Source of the DNA: Ligilactobacillus pobuzihii E100301 = KCTC 13174
Lineage (GTDB): Bacteria; Bacillota; Bacilli; Lactobacillales; Lactobacillaceae
Length of the DNA stretch: 64,000 nucleotides
NCBI RefSeq assembly: GCF_000349725.1
Contig: NZ_KB714693.1
Location: 76,433 to 140,432 of the forward strand
Reading direction: 5' to 3'
Positions within the stretch are counted from its first letter, which is position 1. Each line of letters opens with the position of its first letter. A program made the position numbers and the translations under genes. Positions 33,539 through 42,835 of the stretch are shown here, in pieces. Under the pieces are notes generated by a model, which saw only the letters and a list, made by a program, of their open reading frames with translations, was not told where the DNA came from and did no database searches.

Positions 33539-34510
33539 ATGTCTGTATTTCTAACATCTGTTTCCAGCGTTGTCGTGATCGTTTTGATTATGGCTCTGGG
33601 ATATTTACTAAAAAAATTCAAGTGGGTCGGTGACTCATTTGGTAGTGAAATTTCTTCAATAATTACCAAAATCGCCTTACCAGCTTCAATCTTTACCGCT
33701 GTTATGAAAAACTTGACCCGTTCAAGCTTGATCAGTCTTTCAACCGAACTAGTTTTTCCGGTTTTAGGTGTTGTGATCGGCTATCTCATCGCTTGGCTCA
33801 TGGTCAAAGTCTTCAAAATCAAACGCGGTCGTCGTGGTATTTTTATCAACGCCTTTGTTAACGCCAATACGATTTTTATTGGGATGCCTTTAAATATGGC
33901 ACTTTTTGGCGAGAAAGCCATGTCTTATTTTCTGATTTACTATATCGTTAATACCGTTTCAACTTGGGCCTTTGGTGTATTTTTAATTCAAAATGATGAT
34001 CCGACTGTTGACAAATCAGCCAAAAAACAACAGCATAAGATCAACTGGCAAAAAATTTTACCAATGCCACTCGTGGGCTTTATCGTAGCAATCGTTTGGA
34101 TGTTATTAAACATTCCTGTACCGAATTTCTTGGGACAAACTTTAAACTACGTCGGCTCCCTAGTTACACCGCTCTCTTTGATTTATATCGGGATCGTCTT
34201 GTACAATGCCGGTCTAAAGAACTTCCACTTTGAACGTGATTCGGTGCTTGCCTTGATCGGTCGTTTCATTATTTCACCACTAATTTTGATTATTTTGATC
34301 AAAATCGGTGTATCATCGGGCTTTTCAATGCCGAGTTTGATGAGTCAAACATTAGTCGTTCAATCTGCAACACCGATGCTGGCTGTATTGCCTATTTTGG
34401 CTAACGAATCGCACGGTGATGTTAAATATGCAACAGATGTCGTGGTTATGAGCACTGTATTATTTATCGTAGTTGTCCCTATCTTAATGACTATCTTACA
34501 ATTTATCTAA
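33539..34510 (+). CDS. mleP: Malate permease, AEC (auxin efflux carrier) family
   Basis: The 323-residue membrane protein has about ten hydrophobic segments in two halves, joined by a basic cytoplasmic loop (about 150-170), as in the AEC family. INAFVNANTIFIGMPL and QSATPMLAVLPILA are typical conserved stretches. It lies 55 bases after mleS, so malate uptake coupled to lactate or proton movement is the expected role. GGAAGG precedes the ATG. Confidence 0.9.
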   Translation: MSVFLTSVSSVVVIVLIMALGYLLKKFKWVGDSFGSEISSIITKIALPASIFTAVMKNLTRSSLISLSTELVFPVLGVVIGYLIAWLMVKVFKIKRGRRGIFINAFVNANTIFIGMPLNMALFGEKAMSYFLIYYIVNTVSTWAFGVFLIQNDDPTVDKSAKKQQHKINWQKILPMPLVGFIVAIVWMLLNIPVPNFLGQTLNYVGSLVTPLSLIYIGIVLYNAGLKNFHFERDSVLALIGRFIISPLILIILIKIGVSSGFSMPSLMSQTLVVQSATPMLAVLPILANESHGDVKYATDVVVMSTVLFIVVVPILMTILQFI

Positions 34511-34551
34511 TGAAGTTGGTTTATTCTCACCAAAAAATAGATCAATTTAAA

Positions 34552-34761
34552 GAGTGAGACAAAAGATGTTTTGAAGCTGATTTGTAACGATGATCGCATT
34601 ATTTTGAATCATAGCAAAGCGAAAGACCAGAATAACGCAACCGTTGTTACAGTATGACTTCAATCTTTTGGAACACATTTAAGGGCCGTCGATCTAACCT
34701 CTTTTTAAGGGGATAGATCGACGGCCCTTTTAGAATTACACAACTAGTTATGTCCTGCTCC
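34552..34761 (+). repeat. Dispersed element copy D (about 210 bp, hairpin-containing)
   Basis: It begins GAGTGAGACAAAA, contains the GTAACGATGATCGC...GTTGTTAC stem and the GCAAAGCGAAAGAC block, and ends TTATGTCCTGCTCC. It is a relative of the 207-bp elements at 42836, 59614 and 62623, and close to the copy at 43719. It lies between convergent mleP and lacD. Confidence 0.75.
34680..34733. terminator. Strong bidirectional terminator between mleP and lacD
   Basis: AAGGGCCGTCGATCTAACC and GGATAGATCGACGGCCCTT form a 15-18 bp stem followed by T residues. It is embedded in the dispersed element D. Similar hairpins occur at 43044-43098 and 43748-43799. Confidence 0.85.
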
Positions 34762-34841
34762 TTTTTTACAACAAAATAGGACCAGTCGCTATCAAAATAT
34801 GACTGATCCTATCAATTTAATTTTTTAAGTCAATAATTAAC

Positions 34842-35822
34842 TTATTTAACTTTACTTTCCCATGATGAAGCTGTAGCTGCAAGAACTTCATTCAAATCTT
34901 CGATGTTCTTACGGCCAGTTGTCCGCATCCATTCACGACCTGCTTTTTCTCCATCTTTAGCAAATGGTTCGATCGAATGACGCCATGTGGCACGTCCACA
35001 AAGCACACCGTTAAAACTAGAACCTGCTTCATGAGCAAACTTCAAAGTTTCTTGGAAGAGTTCTGCAGAAACACCAGCACTCAAGAAGATAAATGGTATT
35101 CCAGCAGTAGCCTTGTCTTGTTCTTTAAAGAAGTTTAAAGCTTGTTTCTTACTGAAGATAACTTCATTATCACCGTTATAGCCTTCAACATAGTCCATGT
35201 TAACTGGAACTTCAACCTTCAAAACGTCAACATTATAACGACCTTTGGCAAATTCTTCAACCATGGCGTTAACCTTGTGTGGTTTAACTTTGGCATATTC
35301 TGCACTCTTTGTATCATCAATATTTGCATCATATGACATTAATTCCAAGAAGAATGGCATATCTTCAGCAACACATTCGTCACCGATCCGTTCTACAAAT
35401 GCTTGTTTCTTGCGATTGATCTCTTCGCCTTCATCAACGTCATAATACAACATGAACTTAATCGAATCTGCACCAGCTTCTTTTAAGCGTTTAACAGACC
35501 AATCAGCCAACAAGTCTGGCATGCGGCCAGGTGCTGTTGTGTCATAACCTGTCTTTTCATAAGCAGTTAACAAACCACAATCAGCATCACGTTGTGCAGC
35601 AGCTGGCAAGCCATATTCTGGATCCAGTAAGATCGCAGAAGCATATTTTGTTAATTCAGAAGAAATAACTTTCTTAAATTCAACAATATCATCTTCATTA
35701 GCAGGTTTATTAGCTGCTGCAGCTAACATTTTCTTCAAAGAACCACGTTGGTCGATCGCTAAAGCAGCAATTACACCATTTTCATTGGACATACGTTTTA
35801 AAGCTTCAATTTTGTTGGACAT
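34842..35822 (-). CDS. lacD: Tagatose-1,6-bisphosphate aldolase
   Basis: The 326-residue class I aldolase follows the LacD family from the N-terminus ([18 protein letters not shown]) through FMLYYDVDE, the active-site region [11 protein letters not shown] (Schiff-base lysine) and FLSAGVS to CGRATW. It splits tagatose 1,6-bisphosphate into DHAP and glyceraldehyde 3-phosphate. It is the last gene of lacA-lacB-lacD. As the only such aldolase in the window it also receives tagatose phosphate from the GalNAc cluster. Confidence 0.95.
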   Translation of the reverse strand: MSNKIEALKRMSNENGVIAALAIDQRGSLKKMLAAAANKPANEDDIVEFKKVISSELTKYASAILLDPEYGLPAAAQRDADCGLLTAYEKTGYDTTAPGRMPDLLADWSVKRLKEAGADSIKFMLYYDVDEGEEINRKKQAFVERIGDECVAEDMPFFLELMSYDANIDDTKSAEYAKVKPHKVNAMVEEFAKGRYNVDVLKVEVPVNMDYVEGYNGDNEVIFSKKQALNFFKEQDKATAGIPFIFLSAGVSAELFQETLKFAHEAGSSFNGVLCGRATWRHSIEPFAKDGEKAGREWMRTTGRKNIEDLNEVLAATASSWESKVK

Positions 35823-35904
35823 ACTATTCTGTTCTCCTCTTTATCGTGTCTAAAATATCCTCAGTGTTTTTCGTTAGCTTTCTACTTAAACTAACTTATA
35901 CACA

Positions 35905-36423
35905 TTAATCGTGGTAGTAGCCTTCATTCCATAACTTCATTTCGTCATCATAGAAATGTGGGTTATCATGTTGTTCAGGGTTGTCTTTTTCGATCCCATC
36001 GATTTTTTCGATCAAAGCTTTGTTTTCTGGCGTTTCTTTATATTCAGTCTTCAAGAAAGTATTGACGATCTCTTCAGCTAAATGTTCACCCACAACTGCT
36101 CCACCAAAACCGATCACATTTGCATTTAATTCTTCTTTAGCATACTTAGCTGTCGTTACATCGTTAACTAAAGCAGCTCTGATACCTGTGTTCTTATCAG
36201 CAGCAGTCGAAATACCAACGCCTGTACCACAAAGAACTACGCCTAAATCAGCTTTACCATCACGTACTAGATCTGCAACTTTCAACCCGTAAATTGGATA
36301 ATGAGTTCTTGTATTATCATACGTTCCGACATCGATCACTTCATGGCCTAAAGATTTGATGAAATCTGAGATTTGAATTTTTGTTCCTGTAACAATATGA
36401 TCATTTCCTAATGCGATAATCAT
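35905..36423 (-). CDS. lacB: Galactose-6-phosphate isomerase subunit LacB
   Basis: The 172-residue RpiB/LacAB-family protein has the LacB pattern [15 protein letters not shown], the catalytic region [10 protein letters not shown] and a long charged C-terminus typical of LacB. With LacA it converts galactose 6-phosphate to tagatose 6-phosphate. It lies between lacA (67 bases upstream) and lacD, with a good AGGAGG before the ATG. Confidence 0.95.
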   Translation of the reverse strand: MIIALGNDHIVTGTKIQISDFIKSLGHEVIDVGTYDNTRTHYPIYGLKVADLVRDGKADLGVVLCGTGVGISTAADKNTGIRAALVNDVTTAKYAKEELNANVIGFGGAVVGEHLAEEIVNTFLKTEYKETPENKALIEKIDGIEKDNPEQHDNPHFYDDEMKLWNEGYYHD

Positions 36424-36490
36424 TTTATTTCCTCCTCGAAGTAGATATTTTTTTAAAGCAAACTGATAACTTTTTATGCCAAAGTAAGTA

Positions 36491-36919
36491 TTAAGATAAC
36501 TTCTCTAACATGTCCAAACGGATCTGATGACGACCACCAGCATAATCAACACCAAGATATTCATTGACTAATGATTCAGCCTTCTTTGGTCCTACAATAC
36601 CTGCACCGATTGCGATCGCTTTTGCACCATTATGTTGTGTAGTCATGTGTGACGTATTTTCTTCAGCAACATTAGCTGTGACCATTCCATGGATCTTATT
36701 TGAAGCCATTGCTGAACCAGCACCAAATTCATCAAACATAATTCCACGTTCAGCTTTACCATCAAGTACTGCGTGAGAAACTGCGCTAGCAGAATCAACA
36801 AAATCAGCAGCTGGTTCTTCTGATAAATCAACTACATCATAATTTTTACCCTTTAAATAACTCTTGATATATTCCTTTAGATCAAAACCGCCCTTGTCTG
36901 ATGCCAATGCAATTTTCAT
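36491..36919 (-). CDS. lacA: Galactose-6-phosphate isomerase subunit LacA
   Basis: The 142-residue protein starts [17 protein letters not shown] and has the LacA-type active-site loop [14 protein letters not shown]. LacA lacks some residues present in LacB, and the heteromultimer forms the active enzyme. It is the first gene after lacR on this strand. A possible LacR-type sequence, TTGTTTTTAAGTTAAA, lies just upstream at 36931-36946. Confidence 0.94.
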   Translation of the reverse strand: MKIALASDKGGFDLKEYIKSYLKGKNYDVVDLSEEPAADFVDSASAVSHAVLDGKAERGIMFDEFGAGSAMASNKIHGMVTANVAEENTSHMTTQHNGAKAIAIGAGIVGPKKAESLVNEYLGVDYAGGRHQIRLDMLEKLS

Positions 36920-37015
36920 GATAAAATCTCCTTTGTTTTTAAGTTAAACCATTATTTAAATGATCCAACTATTATTTTTAAGAGTGTGTGATAACAACTA
37001 CCAACTCCACTCTAT

Positions 37016-37777
37016 TTATTCCTTTGCTAAAATAACTTTTGTATACTGCTGATAATGTGAGACTGTTTCATCATTTAACTCATCATTAGTGATCAAATAA
37101 TCAACATCGTATAAGTTATAAAATTGATAGAAATCATCCCGATTTATTTTGAAACGATCAGCCAAAACGATTTTTGTCAGACTATTATTAACAGCAATTG
37201 CTTGGGCGCTACCCTCTTCAGTATTCGCTGTCATCATGCTTTCATTATGGAGGCCATTCACACCCACAAAAGACTTATTAAATTTCAAATCTCTTAGAGT
37301 GTCGCTGGCTAAACCACCAATAAAAGCTCCTGACCGTTCACGAAAATTACCACCAACTAAAATCAAATCAACATTTTTGTTTTGCCAACATTCAAAGACT
37401 GGCAAACTATTAGTGACAACTCTCAAATCAGCAATATCATCAACGTAATGAACTATCAGTTCCTGAGTCGTTCCAGGTCCAATATATATCGTGTCACCTG
37501 CATTGATCATCTTGGCAGCACGTTGAGCAATTTGTTCTTTTTGTTCAAGGTGCAATTCCTTTTTCTCAATGTGAGATAGCTCAGTTGCATCACTGCTCGC
37601 AACACTTTGAGCTCCGCCATGTATCCTAACTAACTTACCGCTATCCGCTAATTCGTCAAGGTCACGACGGATAGTCATATCGGAAACCCCCAGCTTACCA
37701 ATTAGGTCATTAACGGTCATAATGCTGTTTTGGTTAACCATATCAAGTAGCATCATCAGCCGTTCTTTCTTTAACAT
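37016..37777 (-). CDS. lacR: DeoR-family lactose phosphotransferase repressor
   Basis: The 253-residue protein has a DeoR HTH (GVSDMTIRRDLDEL) and a sugar-phosphate sensor domain (YIGPGTTQEL, LVGGNFRERSGAFIGG). It is very similar to the DeoR protein at 58746. Its position between the gat genes and lacABD identifies it as LacR, which is released by tagatose 6-phosphate in known systems. TTGTTT-type operator sequences occur in front of this gene, gatA and lacC, indicating an autoregulated local regulon. AAGGGAG precedes the ATG. Confidence 0.92.
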   Translation of the reverse strand: MLKKERLMMLLDMVNQNSIMTVNDLIGKLGVSDMTIRRDLDELADSGKLVRIHGGAQSVASSDATELSHIEKKELHLEQKEQIAQRAAKMINAGDTIYIGPGTTQELIVHYVDDIADLRVVTNSLPVFECWQNKNVDLILVGGNFRERSGAFIGGLASDTLRDLKFNKSFVGVNGLHNESMMTANTEEGSAQAIAVNNSLTKIVLADRFKINRDDFYQFYNLYDVDYLITNDELNDETVSHYQQYTKVILAKE

Positions 37778-37805
37778 GCTAGCAGCTCCCTTTTATGGTT
37801 GTTTT

Positions 37806-37900
37806 TGTTTGTTAATGTTCCTTACATGTATAAATTAGCACTAAAAAAGACTTTAGTCAACGTTTTTTGTGTCTTTTTGTTTGTTTATTTTTTATTAAAT
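37806..37900. promoter_or_regulatory. Candidate LacR operators upstream of lacR
   Basis: TTGTTTGTTAATGTTCC (37806-37822) and TTGTTTATTTTTTATTAAAT (37881-37900) resemble the sequences at 40769 and 41128. The rest of the 341-base spacer holds only the terminator at 38020-38055. Confidence 0.55.
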
Positions 37901-38019
37901 GACAATAAAAAATCAGTGTATGATGTCTTTTTTTAGCGGTATATTAAATAATATTGATGATGTTTTTTTAATTTCAAGCAAAATATAAGTAAACATTTAT
38001 ATTCATAAACTTTTTTAAT

Positions 38020-38055
38020 AAAAAAGAGGATACCGTAAATTAATACGACACCCTC
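38020..38055 (-). terminator. Intrinsic terminator of the gat operon
   Basis: On the minus strand GAGGGTGTCGTA pairs with TACGGTATCCTC, with six T residues after it, downstream of the small membrane-protein gene. Confidence 0.75.
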
Positions 38056-38118
38056 CTATCAGCCATTCACATGACCTGATTTCGTGAAAAACCATGGAAA
38101 ATGCATTGACCGATAATT

Positions 38119-38361
38119 TTAATTTTGTTGTTGACGTTCGCTCTTATACTTCTCATGTTCTCTTTTATTACGTTCAACACGTCTATAATACGATTTTGGA
38201 ACACCAACGGTTTTATACAGAGCATATAATGCAATGATCGTTGAAGCAGTTTCTACTATTGGGTTAGGAAACGCCGTCGCAATAATACTTGAAACAATTA
38301 CGATCGTTGCCCACAAAATAAGATTAGCACGTTTGGACATCTTATCGGTTGCTTTTTTCAT
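38119..38361 (-). CDS. Small two-helix membrane protein of the gat operon, function unknown
   Basis: The 80-residue protein has two hydrophobic segments (about 13-33 and 38-57) and a basic C-terminal tail rich in Arg, Lys and Gln. AGAGGTG six bases upstream supports the ATG at 38361. It follows gatC by 60 bases and precedes the operon terminator. I do not recognise the family. A helper of the Gat permease is a guess from position only. Confidence 0.75.
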   Translation of the reverse strand: MKKATDKMSKRANLILWATIVIVSSIIATAFPNPIVETASTIIALYALYKTVGVPKSYYRRVERNKREHEKYKSERQQQN

Positions 38362-38421
38362 GATTATCACCTCTAATTCTTTAACAAGTAAACTTTATTA
38401 CTAAAATTATTCGTAACTAAC

Positions 38422-39831
38422 TTAGTTGCTTTCTTTAGCAGCAGCATATTCAGCGTTACGTTTCTTCATTTGTTTTGCGTACCACCAGAAGATCAAGCCA
38501 TATGCGATCAAGGCAAGAGCTGCATAAATAATAAACTCGATCTGTCCGTCAGAAGCCTTACCGACTAAGTAAGCCAAGAATTGTTCAATAGGTCCTTCTT
38601 TAGTAGCTTCGGCAATTTGTGTACCTGAACCAACACCAGAAGGGAATGCACCAACATTTTTGGCAACACCAGTGATGAATGGAGCAGATAATGTACCAGC
38701 CCACAAGAAGATCGGCATTTCAATTGCACCAATAACGATCATACGAATGATCTTACCACGAGTAACAACTAACAAAGCAGGTGTAACACCCATCGCAATG
38801 ATAGAACCTAAAGGCATAATGTGGTTACCAGGAAGTACCAATGCTTCAACTAACATAATAGGAGCTAAAACGTTAGCTGCAGCCCAAACCTCGGCACGAC
38901 CAGCGATAAATGGCCAGTCAAGACCAATGTTAAATGTACGACCTTTAAATCTCTTATTAGCAAAATCAGAAATACCTTGTGATAATGGTTCCACAGCGGC
39001 AATAAACCATGAACCGATCAAACTAAATAGTTCCAAACATGTACCACCTGTGAAGGCCAAAGTTAAAATGGTCTTAACATCTTGTTGTGATAACAAACCG
39101 ATGAAGACACCTAAGTAAACACCAATGGCAAAATGACTACCCCAGAAACCGATTTTTTTGTTCAATTCAGCTGAGTCAAAGTCATATTTATCTAACCATG
39201 GGAAGATCTTGTCGAAAATCTTATCAAATACCATGATAATTGGGTTCATCATGTAGTTCAAATGGGTTGTAGTCATCGGGTTTTCATCCGGTGCATCTAA
39301 CAAGTCATTAAACGTTGGTTTCATCAAATCAGAGTTAACGATCTTCAAAGCACCAATGTACAAGATCAAAAGCGTTGCAACAAAGAGGTTTGCACCAAAA
39401 TACATTGCCATCAAAGCTGTAAAGGAAATATGCCAAATATCGAAAATATCAACGTCCAACGTATTTGTCTTGTTTAAGACTAACATCAAAACGTTTAACA
39501 AAATCATGATCAGTAAGAAGAACAAAGTATAAGGTGAACCCCAAGTGATCGTTCCCAATGGAGCCCAGCCAACGTCGGTGATCGACAAGTGAATACCAGT
39601 TGACTCAACAAAGTCGTTCAATGGTTTCTGATATGCAGTCGTTAGTAAGTTAATGATATCACCGATAGCCGTCAAAGCGATCGCTAAACGAATACCACCT
39701 TCTAAGGCACGGGAGAACTTAACTCCGAACAACAAAGCTAGTAATGTTAAAATGATCAGCATGATCGGAGCAGCGCCCAAATCAATGATCGGCTGGAACA
39801 CTTTGTTGGCCACATCAATAATAGTTTGCAT
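38422..39831 (-). CDS. gatC: Galactitol-family PTS EIIC component
   Basis: The 469-residue integral membrane protein resembles GatC/SgcC permeases (LTLLALLFGVKFSRALEGGIR, FIAGRAEVWAAANV, GVTPALLVVTRGKI). AAGGAG lies 11 bases before the ATG at 39831; a GTG four codons earlier overlaps the ribosome binding site. It forms the transporter with the EIIB and EIIA encoded upstream. There is no galactitol-phosphate dehydrogenase nearby but lacABCD surround it, so galactose delivered as galactose 6-phosphate is the likely substrate. Confidence 0.9.
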   Translation of the reverse strand: MQTIIDVANKVFQPIIDLGAAPIMLIILTLLALLFGVKFSRALEGGIRLAIALTAIGDIINLLTTAYQKPLNDFVESTGIHLSITDVGWAPLGTITWGSPYTLFFLLIMILLNVLMLVLNKTNTLDVDIFDIWHISFTALMAMYFGANLFVATLLILYIGALKIVNSDLMKPTFNDLLDAPDENPMTTTHLNYMMNPIIMVFDKIFDKIFPWLDKYDFDSAELNKKIGFWGSHFAIGVYLGVFIGLLSQQDVKTILTLAFTGGTCLELFSLIGSWFIAAVEPLSQGISDFANKRFKGRTFNIGLDWPFIAGRAEVWAAANVLAPIMLVEALVLPGNHIMPLGSIIAMGVTPALLVVTRGKIIRMIVIGAIEMPIFLWAGTLSAPFITGVAKNVGAFPSGVGSGTQIAEATKEGPIEQFLAYLVGKASDGQIEFIIYAALALIAYGLIFWWYAKQMKKRNAEYAAAKESN

Positions 39832-39906
39832 TAAAAGTTTCACTCCTTTATATATATAAAATTATTGCTATTTAAAAATTTAATGCCTTATTGCGAAAAA
39901 GGACGC

Positions 39907-40212
39907 TTATTTCAGTCCTTTATCTTTAATAGTTTCTTCAACCTTGTCATAAACTGGCTTTGCCATTGCAGGGATCCGGTACAAAATAGGACCAGCATCA
40001 ATTACAGGGATCGAAGGTGTGAAGCCTAAGTCAGTCTTGGCGATCGGTGTAAAGATATCATAATTACTGATTTTATCTTCAGTAATATCTTTGACCATAA
40101 CTGCGTCACACTGTACATCATACCCACGGTCGCCCATTTCTCTTTCTAAAGCGTCTTTGATTTGATGGCTTGAGTTAACTCCTGCACCACATGCTGCTAA
40201 AATCTTGATCAT
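39907..40212 (-). CDS. gatB: Galactitol-family PTS EIIB component
   Basis: The 101-residue protein has the phosphorylated cysteine C8 in ILAACGAGVNSS, the hallmark of GatB-type EIIB proteins. It lies between the EIIA gene (34 bases upstream) and gatC. AAGGAGG precedes the ATG. Confidence 0.93.
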   Translation of the reverse strand: MIKILAACGAGVNSSHQIKDALEREMGDRGYDVQCDAVMVKDITEDKISNYDIFTPIAKTDLGFTPSIPVIDAGPILYRIPAMAKPVYDKVEETIKDKGLK

Positions 40213-40246
40213 AATAAATTCCTCCTTAAAATATTAAATAACTTAT

Positions 40247-40750
40247 TTACATATCTTGATCAGCAAATGATCTATTTAAAAACTGATAGATTGCTTTCGT
40301 ATCTGTGCTCTTGAAAAATGTGCCCAAATCATTAGCCGAAATCGTTGTACAAAAGTTCATAATTTGAGCTAAGATATTCGACTGCCCTTCTGGATCATTA
40401 TTCAAGATAATGAACAAAAACCTCACTTCCATACTTGAGCTAGGATCGATCATATTTTTAAATGTCACTGGGTTTTCTAAGTGAACTGGGATCACTCGAC
40501 GAACATTGACAAATTCGCCTTCTGTATGAGGAATAGCAATATTCGGTAAATCTTTATTCACAACCCCTAGATCGATCCCGGTAGGATAATCTTTTTCACG
40601 CCCGATCACATTTTCGTAAAATTCGGGTTTGACCAGCCCCTTTTCAAGTAACTTGTCTGAAATTTCTTTAATGACCTCTTCTGCCGTTGTCTTTGAAGAA
40701 ATATAGACTGTGTCTTCAACAAAAAGTGGTTCCTCTTTCTCCGCTTGCAC
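40247..40750 (-). CDS. gatA: Galactitol-family PTS EIIA component (fructose/mannitol-type EIIA domain)
   Basis: The 167-residue protein is a PTS EIIA type 2 domain with the active histidine H75 in IAIPHTEGEF. The start is GTG with AAAGGAG upstream. It is the first gene of gatA-gatB-gatC and is divergent from lacC; the shared 419-base region contains matching TTGTTTATT operators on both sides. Confidence 0.9.
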   Translation of the reverse strand: MQAEKEEPLFVEDTVYISSKTTAEEVIKEISDKLLEKGLVKPEFYENVIGREKDYPTGIDLGVVNKDLPNIAIPHTEGEFVNVRRVIPVHLENPVTFKNMIDPSSSMEVRFLFIILNNDPEGQSNILAQIMNFCTTISANDLGTFFKSTDTKAIYQFLNRSFADQDM

Positions 40751-40768
40751 TTGTCACGATCTCCTTTC

Positions 40769-40796
40769 TTGTTTATTTTTGTTCAATAATGTTTAC
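40769..40796. promoter_or_regulatory. Candidate LacR operator in front of gatA
   Basis: TTGTTTATTTTTGTTCAATA begins at 40769 and continues ATGTTTAC, giving two TGTTTA half-sites immediately upstream of the gatA ribosome binding site. It resembles sites before lacC and lacR. Confidence 0.6.
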
Positions 40797-41127
40797 AAAC
40801 TAATATTATAGCGTTTTTTTTAGAATGTCAACCACTAATTTGAAAAGGCTTTCCCTTTGAGTTGTGTACAACAAACCACGCTACTTGCCGCTATTATAGG
40901 AAGTAAATCGTTTTTTATCTCCCTTTCAATGATTTCTATCATTATTAAACATTTTTAATATTAATCTTCATTAATTTTAAATAGCTTTTATTTTATTATT
41001 TTAGTAAAAGCAGCTTATAAATTAGCAATGAAACCGAGAACATCTAAGCCTATTTATGTTAGGTCATGTTAGGTCATATTTCCAGTTCTCCTTGACTTAT
41101 TTTCGTTCTGATGATATTTTTAGCTTT

Positions 41128-41157
41128 GAATAAACAATTAAAAACATTAATAAACAA
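41128..41157. promoter_or_regulatory. Candidate LacR operator in front of lacC
   Basis: Read on the minus strand, TTGTTTATTAATGTTTTTAA begins at 41157 and continues TTGTTTATTC, mirroring the gatA site. It directly precedes the lacC ribosome binding site. The stretch between this and the gatA site (40800-41127) shows no gene. Confidence 0.6.
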
Positions 41158-41169
41158 GGATGGTTTTTT

Positions 41170-42117
41170 ATGTCAAATAAAATTTTAGCGATCACCATGA
41201 ATCCGTCTGTAGATATCTCTTATCCCTTAGATCATCTTAAAATCGACACAGTTAACCGAGTATCTAGCGTCACAAAAACAGCTGGAGGTAAGGGTTTAAA
41301 TGTAGCACGTGTCATTCATCAACTAAATGAACCTGTTTCAACTAGTGGTGTTTTAGGTGGAACGATCGGTGATTACATCTCTAAACAGTTAAATGAAGTT
41401 GGGTTACAAGAAGAATTCCTCCATATTCCACAAGAATCACGGAATTGTATCGCGATCTTACACGATGATGGACAACAAACAGAAGTTTTAGAAGCTGGAC
41501 CAACTTTGACTGCTCAACAACAAACCGAATTTATGCAGCATTTTGCTGACCTATTGAATAAAGTTAGTTTAGTCACCATTTCAGGCAGTCTACCTCAAGG
41601 TTTTACAACAGACCTTTATGCCCAAATGATAGAAGCTGCCGCCAAACAAAACGTTAAAGTGATCCTTGATTCATCAGGAGATTCACTATTAAGCGGTATT
41701 TCCGGAAAAAACAAACCGTTATTGATCAAGCCTAATCAAGAAGAGATCGCTCAACTAGTCGGACGTAAATTAGCAGGTTTATCCGATTTGCAAACAGCAT
41801 TATTAACTGAAGACATCTTTACTGACTTAGAATGGGTCGTTGTTTCTTTAGGTAAAGATGGTGCCTTAGCTAAAGCTGGCCAAGAGATCTATCGTGTTTC
41901 TATACCGAAAATCAATGCTGTGAACCCTGTCGGATCCGGTGATTCAACTGTCGCTGGTTTAGCAGTTGGAATCAACCGTAAAGAAAGCATCCCTGATGTT
42001 TTAAAGACCGCCATGACAACTGGTATGTTAAATACAATGGAAAAAGAAACAGGCCATATCGATCCAGCATTATTTGATGAATACTTTGCTAAAGTTTCTG
42101 TTGAAAAATTAAATTAG
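41170..42117 (+). CDS. lacC: Tagatose-6-phosphate kinase
   Basis: The 315-residue PfkB-family kinase has the N-terminal substrate motif KTAGGKGLNVARV, the central TISGSLPQG and the C-terminal anion-hole/catalytic motif NPVGSGDSTVAG. LacC phosphorylates tagatose 6-phosphate to the 1,6-bisphosphate; 1-phosphofructokinase is the main alternative and is made unlikely by the surrounding lacABD. It is split from lacABD and divergent from the gat operon, but shares the same operator type. Confidence 0.92.
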   Translation: MSNKILAITMNPSVDISYPLDHLKIDTVNRVSSVTKTAGGKGLNVARVIHQLNEPVSTSGVLGGTIGDYISKQLNEVGLQEEFLHIPQESRNCIAILHDDGQQTEVLEAGPTLTAQQQTEFMQHFADLLNKVSLVTISGSLPQGFTTDLYAQMIEAAAKQNVKVILDSSGDSLLSGISGKNKPLLIKPNQEEIAQLVGRKLAGLSDLQTALLTEDIFTDLEWVVVSLGKDGALAKAGQEIYRVSIPKINAVNPVGSGDSTVAGLAVGINRKESIPDVLKTAMTTGMLNTMEKETGHIDPALFDEYFAKVSVEKLN

Positions 42118-42139
42118 TCACTCGGAAAGAAGAATAACT

Positions 42140-42817
42140 TTGAATAAATACGAAAAAATCTGTAAACAAAACCCAACTTACACGATCAAACAAATCTCAG
42201 ATCCAGAATTTACTAAATATGGCAAAATTTATACTAACTATGACGTTACAGATGTGATGAAATACATGGACGAAAACATCACCATCGACAAAACTAGCAA
42301 CATTTACGTACCTTCAAATGCAGAATTAGAAAAGATCCCTTCAATGCAAACTATCGCAACTGATATTTTTGCCGGGATGCCTTTTGAAGCTGGTGAATGC
42401 ACTGGTCAATCATCAAACTTTACAGCAGTCGAATACCACCAGGGTAGTGAATTAAATGTGATGTTGACTGATGTAGTCATGGTTTTAGGTAAACGGAATA
42501 TCCTGGAAGAAAATGGTACCTTTAATGCCAAAGAACAAGGCGAGCTATTTTTTGTTCCACGTGGAACAGTCGTTGAATTTTACAGCGATACTTTGCACTA
42601 TAGTCCCATCAAGGTTGACAATAGCGGCTTTAAAATCATTGTGATGTTACCAGCTGGTTCTAATCAACCACTACCAGAAAACTTCCATTCTAACAATCCG
42701 CGGATCGTCAAAAAAAATAAATTCCAAGTCGTTCATGAATCACGAACTGACAAAATTAAACAAGGGGCACAAATTGGTGTTTCCGGTGATTTGATTGAAT
42801 TAGTTCCATTAAAGTAG
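42140..42817 (+). CDS. DUF4867-like cupin protein in the tagatose locus
   Basis: The 225-residue protein lies 22 bases after lacC. It starts with TTG preceded by GGAAAGAAG. I take it for the DUF4867 family. A cupin-like core is suggested by EYHQGSELNVM, VLGKRNILEENGTF and ELFFVPRGTVVEFYSDTLHYSPI, with His and Glu residues that could bind a metal. Some cupin relatives are sugar isomerases, so a role in sugar-phosphate isomerisation or epimerisation beside LacC is conceivable, but nothing here proves it. No signal peptide or membrane segment is visible. Confidence 0.75.
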   Translation: MNKYEKICKQNPTYTIKQISDPEFTKYGKIYTNYDVTDVMKYMDENITIDKTSNIYVPSNAELEKIPSMQTIATDIFAGMPFEAGECTGQSSNFTAVEYHQGSELNVMLTDVVMVLGKRNILEENGTFNAKEQGELFFVPRGTVVEFYSDTLHYSPIKVDNSGFKIIVMLPAGSNQPLPENFHSNNPRIVKKNKFQVVHESRTDKIKQGAQIGVSGDLIELVPLK

Positions 42818-42835
42818 AAATAGCTATTAAAGAAA

